From Eulemur rufifrons (Eukaryota > Chordata > Mammalia > Primates > Lemuridae), in NCBI RefSeq assembly GCF_041146395.1, contig NC_090989.1, forward strand, positions 216,908,843-216,972,842: a stretch of 64,000 bases of DNA, given 5' to 3'. Shown piece by piece: positions 22,299 through 33,178 of this stretch. The position numbers were made by a program, and so were the translations under genes. Positions within the stretch are counted from its first letter, which is position 1, and every line of letters starts with the position of its first letter. The notes under the pieces were generated by a model. It searched no databases. It was given only the letters and a program-made list of their open reading frames with translations, and was not told the origin of the DNA.

Positions 22299-22892
22299 AA
22301 AAAATTAGCATGTACCCACGCTTGAAGGTGCTGACTCGGGGAGGGGGGATGCGAGGAGGGGTTGGGTGTATACCTACATGATGAGTGCAATGCGCACTGT
22401 CTGGGGAATGGACACGCCTGGAGCTTTGACTTGGGGGGACAGGCGGTACATGGGCAACGTATGTAACCTGAACTTTTGTATCCCTCATAATAAGCTGAAA
22501 TAAAAAAAGAAAAAAATATTCTGACTCAATCCACAGATATGGAAGTAAATGTCATTTCCTTGGGAATGTATATTTTTTGCTTGCATTTATTTAATTTCCA
22601 CTTTAAATTCTGTGTGTGTTTATTTCTCTACAAAACTGTATGTTTCTTAAAATCATAAATATAGTGTAGATAAGTATCAGGATACAATGATATGATATCA
22701 TTCATTTAATGAAATGAAACTTGCCACATATATAATACATAATGTTGATTAGTATACACATGTTGAAATAATTAATAAATTAATTTTGGTGGTTTAACTA
22801 GCTTATTATACAAGCTAGACTATCTGAGGGTTTGTTTAAAAATAAACTGTAGACTTTCTTATCACACACACAAAAAATTAGCATGTACCCAC
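22299..22892 (+). mobile_element. L1 3' end plus candidate 3' transduction
   Basis: The 21-bp repeat AAAAAATTAGCATGTACCCA+C lies at 22299-22319 and again at 22872-22892. Between them are a 5'-truncated strepsirrhine L1 3' end (22320 to about 22516, ending GAAATAAAAAAAG) and about 345 bp of other DNA. That DNA ends with AATAAA at 22841-22846 and a worn CACACACACAAAAAA tail. The insertion site CTT/AAAAAA fits the L1 endonuclease preference. Best explained by read-through past the L1 signal to a downstream poly(A) site. Confidence 0.82.
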
Positions 22893-23269
22893 AATGCACA
22901 TGTGTGTATAAAGTATTTATTAGTTATTGTTATTTATTACATACTAGTACATGAATGTTTTACATGTATTAAAAAGATGTGCTGAAGTAGAAAATTTAAG
23001 AGAATGACTTAAAATAAATGTGATCATAGGTTCTATTTTTTTTTCTTTTTTGCAGCCCAGTGGATTGTTTTCGTATCTCTCTTTGGACACCAGTGACCCA
23101 GGCGACACCTGACCAAATGCCACATCTGAGCTAATAATTCATATTTAACCCCGCAAAAACATGTTTTACACTTGGTTACTTAAGGTTATAATGGAAAAGA
23201 ATGGCTCTCTGATGGGGTCACTCATCTGTATGTACATGAAGACGTCGTGTGCTCATGCATAGAATGTGT
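22893..23269. other. Intron, no feature recognised
   Basis: A/T-rich, no gene. Confidence 0.4.
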
Positions 23270-23465
23270 CATGACCAAGTCAGGATATTTGGGGTATCCA
23301 TTACCTTGAGTATTTATCATTTTTATGTCTTGGCAACTATCTTCCAGCTATTATATTTTGAAATACACAATATATTGTGCTAACTAAATTTGCCATAGTC
23401 TGCTATCAAACATTAGAACTTTTTTCTTCTATATACGATTCTAATTAACTTATTCACCTAGTATT
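23270..23465 (-). repeat. L1 3' end (antisense)
   Basis: GACCAAGTCAGGATATTTGGGGTATCCATTACCTTGAG and AAATACACAATATATTGTGCTAACT are the reverse of the common L1 3'UTR. Confidence 0.7.
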
Positions 23466-23498
23466 TTTGAGTTAGGAGATAAGCAGAAATGAAGACAT

Positions 23499-23740
23499 GG
23501 CTGGGCATGGTGGCTCACATCTGTAATCCTAGCACTTTGGGAGGTCAAAGCATAGCAAGACCCCATTTCTACAAAAATTAAAAAAATAATTAGCTGGGTG
23601 TGGTGATACGCACCTGTAGTCCCAGGTCTCTACAGGCTGGGGCAGGATGTTCACTTGAGCCCAGGAGTTTGAGGTTGCAGTGAGCAACTCTAGAATACAC
23701 TGACACCACTGTACTCTAGCAACAGAATGAGACACTGTCT
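23499..23740 (+). repeat. Old, deleted Alu
   Basis: GGCTGGGCATGGTGGCTCACATC start. Internal segments are missing after GGGAGGTCAAAG. Confidence 0.85.
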
Positions 23741-24166
23741 CTCTTTTTTTATTTTTATTTTTGGAGACCGAGTCTCATTCTGTTGCCCAGGCGAGTGTCG
23801 TGGCGTCAGCCTGGCTCACAGCAAGCTCAAACTCTGGGCTCAAGTGATCCTCCTGCCTCAGCCTCCCGAATAGCTGGGACTATAGTCATGAACCACCATG
23901 CCCAGCTAATTTTTGTTTCTATTTTAGTTGCCTGGCTAATTTTTCTTTTTTCTTTCTTTTTTTTAATCCCTGAATTTTTTTTTATTCTTTTTATTTTTTT
24001 AATTCAGGATATTATGAGGTTACAAACCTGGCTAATTTTTTCTATTTTTAGTAGAGACAGGGTCTCGCTCTTGCTCAGGCTGGTCTCTAATTCCTGAGCT
24101 CAAGCAATCCTCCCGCCTTGGCCTCCCAGAGTGTGAGGATTACAGGCGTGAGCCACCGCACCTGGC
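23741..24166 (-). repeat. Alu interrupted by an L1 tail
   Basis: GGAGACCGAGTCTCATTCTGTTGCCC to CCACCGCACCTGGC, split by the insertion at 23945-24026. Adjacent and inverted to the 23499 Alu. Confidence 0.88.
23931..24040 (-). mobile_element. Short L1 3' tail inserted within the Alu
   Basis: CCTGGCTAATTTTT appears at 23931-23944 and 24027-24040. Between them a T-rich run leads to AATTCAGGATATTATGAGGTTACAAA, the reverse of a strepsirrhine L1 3' end. Confidence 0.75.
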
Positions 24167-25827
24167 TGTCCACTGAAGTCTTGAAGCCCTCAGAGTCTTC
24201 TATGAGGGTTGGAATCAACTTCTTCCAAACTTCTGTTAATATTGCTATTCTGACCTCTTCCCATGAATGGTCTTAATGGCACCTAGAATGTCAATCCTTC
24301 TCAAAAGCTTTTCAGTTTACTTTATAAAGATACATTAGAGGAATCACTGTCTATGGCAGCTATGGCCTTACAAAATGTATTTCTTATATAATAGGACTTG
24401 AAAGTAGAAATTACTCCTTGATCCATGGGCTTCAGAATGGATGTTGCATTAGCAGACGTGAAAACACCATTAATCTCCTTATATATCTTCATCAGAGTTC
24501 TGGGTTGACTAGATGCATTGTCAATGAGCAGTAATATTTTGAAAATAATTTTTTCTGAGTAGTAGGTCTCAACAGTGGGCTTAAAATATTCAGTAAGCCA
24601 TGCTGTAAACAGATGTACTGTCATCTAGGCTTTTTGTTCCATTTATAGAGCACAGGCTGAGTAGATTTAGCATAATTCTTAAGGGGCCTAGGGTTTTTGG
24701 GGATGATAAATGAGCATTGGCTTCAACTTAAAGTCACCAGTTGCGTAAACCTCTAACAAGAGTCAGCTGGCCTTTGAAGCTTTGAAGCCAGGCATTGACT
24801 TCTCTCTAGTTATCAAGTCCTAGATGGCATCTTCTTTCAATAGAAGGCTGTTTCATCTACATTAAAAATCCATTGGTTACTGTAGAAACCATCAATTATC
24901 TTAGCTAGATCTTCTGGATAACCTGCTGGAACTTCTACATACATCAGCACTTGCACTTTTATGTTATAGAGAAACTTCTTTCCTTAAACTTCGTCAACCA
25001 ACCTCTGCTAGCTTTCAACTTCTCTTCTGCAGCTTCCTTACCTCTCTCAGCCTTCATGGTATTGAAGAGAGGCCTTGCTCTGCATTAGGCTTTGGCTTAA
25101 GTGAATGTTGTGGCTGGTTCGATCTTCTATCCGGAAGACTAAAGTTTTCTTCATATTGGCAATAAATCTGTTTTGCTTTCTCATCATTCTTATGTTCACT
25201 GGAGTAGCATTTTTAATCTGCTTCAAGAACTTTTTTCATTTGATTTCACAACTTGGCTAACTGTTGGTGCAAGAGGCCTAGTCTTTGGCCTATCTTGGCT
25301 TTCAACATGCCTTCTTCACTAAGCTTAAGCACTCCTAGCTTTTGATTGAAAGTGATAGACATGTGACTCTTCCTTACCCTTGAATAATTAGGGGCCATTG
25401 TAGGGTTATTCATTGGCCTAATTTCAACATTGTTACATCTCAGGAAAAAGAGAGGCCCTAGGAGAAGAAGAGAAATGAGAGAATGGCCAGTTGGTGGAGC
25501 AATCAGAACACAGATAACGTTTATCAATTAAGTTTGCCATCTTATATGAGTGGGATTCATGGTGTCCCACAACAATTACAATAGATTGCTGATCACTGTG
25601 ATCACTGATCACAGATCACTGTAACAGATATCATAATAGTGAAGAAGTTTGAAATATTGTGACAATTGCCAAAATGTAACACAGAGACATGAATTGAGCA
25701 TGTGCTGTTGGAAAAATGGAGCTGATAGACTTGCTCAATGCTTGGCTGCCACAAACCTTCAATTGGTAAAAAATGCAATATCTGCAATGCACACTAAGGC
25801 AAAACATGGTAAAATGAAGTATGCCTG
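24167..25827 (-). mobile_element. Tigger1-type DNA transposon relic (pogo/TcMar)
   Basis: The minus strand retains broken transposase reading frames. An N-terminal part near 25250-25405 (RVRKSHMSITFNQKLGVLKL) is the CENPB-type helix-turn-helix start, and a DDE-domain part at 24322-24624 includes [11 protein letters not shown] and [14 protein letters not shown]. The 5' terminal end reads as GAAGTATGCCTG at 25816-25827 followed by TA. The 3' third is missing or replaced by the Alus at 23499-24166. Stops and frameshifts make it inactive. Confidence 0.85.
24322..24624 (-). pseudogene. Transposase fragment of the Tigger1 relic
   Basis: A 100-codon open segment with the catalytic-core neighbourhood (IDNAS, then the PMDQG motif). 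Alignment to TIGD1-like proteins is clear by eye; frames before and after it are disrupted. Confidence 0.82.
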
Positions 25828-26111
25828 TACATTTATACAAGATGGGCTAGTAGACAGTCACTAAAACTGTGTTTCTCAAGAGTATTTAATAACATGGAAA
25901 TATTTTCATGATAGACTACACGAAAAAAGATAATCCATACCTATGTATATGATAAGTATGTGTATATATAATATATATTTATATATATGGCTTTATCAAA
26001 AATCAGAAGAAAAAAGTTAAAATGTTAATAGTAATCTCTGTCTGATTTTATGTATACCTACATATGTTTTTAAAGTTTTAAAATAAATGTGTGTTACAGA
26101 ATTGGCTAAAA
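25828..26111. other. A/T-rich intron
   Basis: TATATA-rich around 25940-25990; nothing else. Confidence 0.4.
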
Positions 26112-26124
26112 CAGAAATGTTATT

Positions 26125-26454
26125 TTTTGTTGTTGTTGTTGAGACAGAGTCTCACTCTCTTGCCTGGGCTAGAGTGCCATGGGGTCAGCCTAGCTCACAG
26201 CAACCTCAAACTCCTGGGTTCAAGCGATCCTCCTGCCTCAGCCTCCTGAGTATCTGGGACTACAGGCATGTGCCACTATGCCCGGCTAATTTTTTTTCTA
26301 TTTTTAGTTGTTTGGCTAAATTTCTTTCTATTTATAGTAGAGACGGGGTCTCACTCTTGCTCAGGCTGGTTTCGAACTCCCGAGCTCAAACTATCCGCCC
26401 GCCTCAGCCTCCCAGAGTGCTTAGGATTACAGGCGTGAGCCACCGCGCCCGGCC
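26125..26454 (-). repeat. Alu with target duplication
   Basis: CAGAAATGTTATT at 26112-26124 and 26455-26467; the tail contains (GTT)n. Confidence 0.94.
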
Positions 26455-26467
26455 CAGAAATGTTATT

Positions 26468-27720
26468 AATAAAAGAAAGAACATGCTCAGGCTCTGAGTT
26501 CCAGGCATCATTTGGGTCACGTGTTTGGAAACAATATCCTCCCACAGCTTTCCCCTGAGGGAGCTTGCCATTTGGTTATGTTCTTTATTTTTTTGTTCCT
26601 TTCCTGACCACTCCCATTTTCTCATCTTTCCATTTTATCTCTCAGCACTTCCTAATTCTACACCCCCAGGACAAGAATGACGTTCTTCCATGGGGTGTGG
26701 TTAAAACAGTGACAGATGTTTGCATAAGCTCCTTGAAAAAAATTCACTTTTAAAATCAATTGTTTTTCTGATATAATTCTGCAAAGGAGGCAGATGAATA
26801 GGAAATGGGGTTCTTCTTGGCTCTGCCTCAGACTCACTAACCAGACGAGGGGCTGTGATCTGGGCCAAGCGTTCTCACGCAATTCCCCACGGGAGCACCT
26901 GCATCCTTGGTGGAGCATCGGCAGAACGTGCACCCCCACTGAGATGCCCTAATGCTCCTTCTGAGGGGAGAGTCGGCATTGTAGGCAACCAGTACTTGAA
27001 TTGCTCTGAGAGATAATTAAGTAAATTGTCGAGAATGCATACTCTCCCAGAGTAAATATGCACTTAGTTATTGGACAACGCTACACAAATTTGCAGGAGA
27101 ATCACTGACAAGCTTCAGTCCACCACAGGATGATGAACTTAGATAACAGATTTATATGCCCAAAGAGTGCAACTAATTATAAGCCCCAAATAGCACTGAA
27201 AAGTACATAATTCAAATAGGCCTTGTGCTTAGAATTGCCTCAAATAATGAACACTCAACTAGAAAATGGATCCTCTGACAGTTTTGCCAAAGCAGAAGAT
27301 TTTTTCTGGAAGGTTCAGCGGTGCTGGGATACAAAGTATTTGGTTAAGGGGTCTGTTGATGATTTTTAATCATTTTCTCTGCACTCGTGTCCAAGGATAA
27401 CGAATAAATATTTGAATTGGCAGTAATGCAAACGGTGCAGCTGACAATGGGGCAGAACCCCTGGAGGGACACAGTAGTAGAAGAGACTGAAATAAATAAT
27501 CGAAATCATTGTCTACAAATGTTGGCTAAAAGAGGGCTCAGTCCTCCACTGGACTCTAGTCTTTACCAAGTCCTCTGATTCCAACAATGGAACATTATCA
27601 TAGGCAGGCTGTTTGTGGATTTCCACACTTCTCTAGGCCCACCAGCAGGGGGAAGTGATGAATGAACACATGCAGCTGATTCCTAGAAGGATCACTCACA
27701 ACAGCTGTATGTTCATTCAC
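26468..27720. other. Intron, no named repeat
   Basis: About 1.25 kb without elements I recognise; no coding character. Confidence 0.4.
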
Positions 27721-27854
27721 ATATTTATTTATTTAGGAGCTTTCATTTTAGGGAGGAAGACACAATAAAAAAGAAAAATTAGATAAGTATTAGAATGCAA
27801 ATAAAATATAAATCTTTCTTCCATAAATGCATGGAACAGACACCAAAATGCAAG

Positions 27855-27960
27855 CTTTATGAAGACAGGTTGTTCTGTTTTGTTTTGTTTTCCTGTATCT
27901 CTAGTACCAAACAGCATTGCCTGGGGCATAGCAGATGCTCCAGAAATATGCATGTGAAGA
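27855..27960 (+). repeat. L2 3' end
   Basis: GCAAGCTTTATGAAGACAGG, CTGTATCTCTAGTACC and CAGCATTGCCTGGGGCATAGCAGATGCTCCAGAAATAT form the conserved L2 3' pattern. Confidence 0.65.
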
Positions 27961-28039
27961 AGAAAAATACACAAATAAGTACACAAATTCAGACATAGGG
28001 TTAGAGAGCAATGAGACTCGGGTAGAGAAGAGAGGCCCT

Positions 28040-28770
<731 letters not shown>

Positions 28771-28878
28771 GTGTGGAAAATGGCTTATTTAACTGCAGAA
28801 AAAAACATATCTATTAAATCTTGCTAAGTAAGGATTTCATGTAACATTCTTGAGAAACACTTTTAAAAGGAATATATT

Positions 28879-29218
28879 GGCCGGGCGCAGTGGCTCACGC
28901 CTGTAATCCTAGCACTCTGGGAGGCTGAGGCGGGAGGATTGTTTGAGCTCAGGAGTTCGAGACCAGCCTGAGCAAGAGTGAGACCCCTGTCTCTACTAAG
29001 AATAGAAATAAATTATATGGACAACTAAAAATATATATAGAAAAAATTAGCCGGGCATGGTGGCGCATGCCTGTAGTCCCAGCTACTCCGGAAGCTGAGG
29101 CAGGAGGATCGCTTGAGCCCAGGACTTTGAGGTTGCTGTGAGCTGGGCTGATGCCACAGCACTCTAGCCCGGGCAACAGAGTGAGACTCGGTCTCAAAAA
29201 AAAAAAAAAAAAAAAAAA
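28879..29218 (+). repeat. Alu
   Basis: GGCCGGGCGCAGTGG to A22 tail. Imperfect duplication GGAATATATTGG / GGAATATACTGG at the edges. Confidence 0.94.
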
Positions 29219-29989
29219 TGGAATATACTGGAGGAGAAATGATTAGGGATAAACTAAGACTGTGACTTCAGTAATGAGAAAACTCATATTTGAGAGACAC
29301 TAAAAAGGTAAAATCAAGAAGACTAAATGACAAGATGTGGGGGATGAGGAAGAGGGATGACTCCCTGGCCCAGCGTGAACAGCTGGATGGCTGGGTGAAG
29401 AGATGCTCAGCAGTGAAGTAGACTTAAGAGTAATAGACAAATACTTAACTGATCACATATTACAGTCTGTACACTGCCATGGGTACTATGAGGAGTACAT
29501 GCATATGATAAAGGCAATCCCTACTCTCAAGGAATTTGCAATTTGGCGAGGGGAGAGTAATAAACAAAGGTAATCAGAGAGAAATCACAGTATGGCAAAT
29601 GATGGAATGGAAAAACAAACTTCTAATCTAGTACACCACAGAAATATTTGTTCAGGCTGAAAGAAACCAAGTTATGATTCTCCTTCTTCTCTCCTCCCAC
29701 TTAATTGGGTTTTCATCTCTCTTAATGAAAAAATTCAGAATGTTCTTATTATAGTTAGATTGCCAGATAAATTGCAGGACTGAAATACGAATCCAAGGAC
29801 TGAAGTTTTAGTGTAAGGATGAATGAAAAAAAACTTGTCAGGAGGAGGAGATGGCAAAAAATTATCTTGGTCTTAGCCTTGGCACTGGGTAGACAAAACA
29901 AAATAAAACAACAATGAAAAACTCCTCTGAGAATTTGTAACCATAATCTGGATCTCATATATGTTTATAGCCAGAATTCATGTTACCTG
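29219..29989. other. Intron, possible L2/MIR traces
   Basis: The stretch 29440-29580 (ACACTGCCATGGGTACTATG..AATCCCTACTCTCAAGGAATTTGCA) resembles an old L2/MIR antisense copy. Confidence 0.35.
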
Positions 29990-30990
29990 TGTATTCTAGA
30001 ACATCTCAAAGGGAAAATTCAACTTAAAGTAGTCCCAGGTAGATAGTGTCCCAAGGCAATCAATAGAAGCAAATGCAAATCCTCTCTAGAGAAATGTAAT
30101 CTTAAACCAGAACTCAAAGTATTCTCATAGGTACATTTTTAAGAAAAATGGTCACAGTTTAAAAACTTAAACCACAAGGGAAATCAGTCACTGTGAGAGA
30201 AAAGTCAGCAGAAAAAACAGACAGCAGAATCAGACCCATAAAGACTGCAGATCTTCAAATTATTTGGCACAGAATATAAAAATAACAAATATCCAATGTT
30301 TTTAAATAAATAAAAGAGCATCTTAAAAGGATAAAAGTAACCAAGCAGTTTGGAAAGAATCAAATATAACTTCTATAAGTGAAAGACACAAAAATTAGAA
30401 TCTAAACTCAATGGATAGATTAAACAATAGATCAGGCATAGTAGAAAGAGGATTAGTAAACTCAAAGATAGATACAAAGAAAAGATATAAACTTTAGCCC
30501 ACAGAGACAAAAAAGATAGAAAACAGGAAAGAGTGGTTAAGAGACGTGGAGGTTAAAATGAGAAGGGTTAACAAATGTCAAAGTTCTAAAAAGAGATAAT
30601 TAAGAGAATGGGAAAGGGGCAATATTCAATAATAATAGAATGCCTGAGAATTTTCCAGAATTGTTAAAAGACACCAATCATTAATTCTAAGAAGCAGCAC
30701 AAACACACATATTATTATTATTATGTTAATGTATAAGAAGATGCATCACAGTGAAATTACAGAACAACCAAGAAAAAATAGTTATTAGCCTGTGGAGAAG
30801 GATAAAGAGATGTAATATATAAGAAGAAATATCTTGAGAAGAGGGATTGAAAATTTGTGATGAAAGAGCAGCCAGACACTAAAACAGTGGCAGAAAGTTC
30901 TTTGAAATTTTGATGAAAGATCTGTAATCACAGAATTTAAGAGCCAGAAAGGAATTTTGGCTCAAGGACCAGCTCAACTGTTACAAAAAT
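29990..30990 (+). repeat. HAL1 / old L1 ORF1-type relic
   Basis: An A-rich strand with the ordered landmarks GAGGATTAGTAAACTCAAAGATAG, GTTAAGAGACGTGGAGG, GCCTGAGAATTTTCCAGAATTG, AAAGACACCAATCATTAATTC and GCATCACAGTGAAATTACAGAACA. These match the ORF1-coding part of HAL1/L1M; the reading frame is destroyed. Confidence 0.7.
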
Positions 30991-32130
30991 ATTAATATAT
31001 GAAGCATTTTTGTTTGTTTTGAGTCCTCTAGTTCTTATGACAGAATGAGTCTTTTTTTCTTTTCTTCTGAGCTTCCAATAAACTTTGTAAAGATACTGCA
31101 GCTATTATATGGTTGGGATAGAGTGAATTGTTAATGATCTGTCCTAGTTAGAAAATATATCTCATTTCTCTCTGCAATCACAGTGCCTAGGGTCATGCCC
31201 AGCATTCATTCCTTCCACAAATATATTTTGAGTCCTACTATATGCTGTGGCTACAAAGGTGACTAATTCCTAGTATGATATTTAGCTCAGGGTCTGGAGG
31301 GAGTGAAGCAAGTTAAAAGATATTGCTGTGTGATTGGGATTACTAACAGAATCCTAAACAATTCGTGGAGACGAAAATAGAGTAATAACTAACTCAGGAT
31401 GCACATGTGTATGTGTGTGGGAGATGCCATCAAAGAATGGTTTCTTGAGGAAGTGAAGGCTTCAGTGGACCCAAAAGGTGAATTAGAGGGAGAGGAACAG
31501 AGAGAAGGTAGAAAAGGAAAGAAAGACATTCCATGTGGAAATGCCCGACGGTAGAGAGACCTAAATCTACGGAGAGAATTCCTTTAATGAAGGTGTTCAT
31601 TGGATTCCCCTTGAAGAAAGTGTACAGTGAGTGACAAGACCTTGACAGAATACATCATAATTGTCCTCCTCTTAAACACATACAGGTTTTAAAATAAAAG
31701 GACGGGGAATGTTCCAGAGCGGACTGTGAAGAGTTTGGGGTAGCTAGAGAGGAGAGTGGATGCTGGGGCTTGAGGAAGAGACAGGAGAGGGAAGGCTGGG
31801 GAGCCAAAGATGAGAGATCAGGAAGAAGCTTTTATGCCATGCTTGGGGGTATAGACTTTATCCAGGGTCATGGGAAAACATTTTAGATTTGTAGGCAGTT
31901 GGGTCATAAGGTTTAAATTTTAGAAAGAAAGCCATTATTACAGGGTAGAGAATGGATTTTTGAGAGTGGGAGAGGGAGAAAAAGACTGGAATTACAGAGT
32001 CCAGTTAGAAGACTATTGTGATACCCAGGTGAACTGTGTTGGTGGCCTCAACTGCCACCGCAAGTGTGGTGGTTGAGATGGGTAGAAGTAAGCAGAGTGA
32101 AAAATATTTAGGAAATAGAAATGACTTGTT
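30991..32130. other. Intron with ancient L2-like segments
   Basis: 31190-31260 (CAGCATTCATTCCTTCCACAAATATATTTTGAG) and 31420-32120 have the look of worn L2; boundaries not definable by eye. Confidence 0.4.
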
Positions 32131-32134
32131 GACT

Positions 32135-32622
32135 ATTGTGTGTTGAATTATGTCCTCCAAAATGATGTGTTTAAATATTAATGCCTAGTACCTATGAACG
32201 TGACCTTACTGTATGTACTTGGAAATAGGGTCTTTGCACATGTAATGAAGTTAAAATGAGGTCATACTGGATTAAGGTGGGCTCTAAACTAAATGCAGTG
32301 ACTCATTTCTACATAAGAAAGCCATGTGAAAACACAGAGACACAGACACACAGACACAGAAGGGAGAAGGACATGAGACCATAGAGGCAAAGATTAGTTA
32401 TGCAACTGCAAACCAAAGAATGCCAAGGATTGCCAGTTACCAACAGGAGCTAGGAAGAGACAAGAAAGAATTCTCCCTCACAGCTTCCAGAAGGACCCAG
32501 CCCTGACCACTCCCTGATTTTTGCTTTCCAGCCTCCAGAACTATGAGAGAATAAATTTCTCTTGTTTTTAGCCACTCATTTTATGGAACTTTGATACAGT
32601 AGCCCTAAGGAAACTAACAATG
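32135..32622 (+). repeat. MLT1-type MaLR LTR
   Basis: TGTTGAATTATGTCCTCCAAAATG start, GTGACCTTACTGTATGTACTTGGAAATAGGG, and AGCCTCCAGAACTATGAGAGAATAAATTTCT with the LTR poly(A) signal near the 3' end. Confidence 0.9.
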
Positions 32623-33084
32623 TAACTTGCTAGTGTTTAGGGGACATCATTTCTCCCTGTATTCCCTCTCTGATCTTTAGACTATTGGCCAGGGAGCTGC
32701 CAGTCCATCTTTCCAATTCACCTTTTTAGTGGAAAGAAAGACGGGTGTTTTATCGTGTGTGATTGGTGAGTTTGGGAGAAGAAACTCATCATGCCCAGCG
32801 GAGTGAGATGGGGAATTTAACGCAGAGGGGAGGAGTGTTGGGAAGCTCACAGTTTACAGAGCCAATTCATACTCTCCATTTTAGCCTTATAAGTAATAAA
32901 GCTGATACTTTGATCTTTGTCTGTGTAATCTCTGCTTCCCTTCAGAACTCATTTGGTTCTGAATTGTGCAGAGAGCTTTTTACCTCTTGATTTCCAACAA
33001 AGCCCAGGGAATGGGAGTCAGGGATACAGTGGAAGATGACGGCATATAGGGGGTGCTTCACATGTTTGCTGAATTTAAGGTGGT

Positions 33085-33178
33085 CTGACTTTCTCACCTT
33101 AAGGATGAGTAAACTGAGCCCCCGAGAAACCTCAGTTCTTTGTCCAAGGTCACACAGAACAAATGCAGATTTGGGAAC
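33085..33178 (-). repeat. MIR fragment (antisense)
   Basis: GATGAGTAAACTGAGCCCC and CCAAGGTCACACAGAACAAATG. Confidence 0.7.

Noticed and set aside
25585..25625. GATCACTGTGATCACTGATCAC palindrome-like tract as a regulatory element
   Set aside because: It lies in the Tigger1 5' untranslated region and belongs to that transposon's sequence.
26087..26497. 136-codon ORF and many similar 60-100 codon ORFs
   Set aside because: These are translations of Alu elements (recurring [11 protein letters not shown] and REAEAGG-type peptides), not genes.
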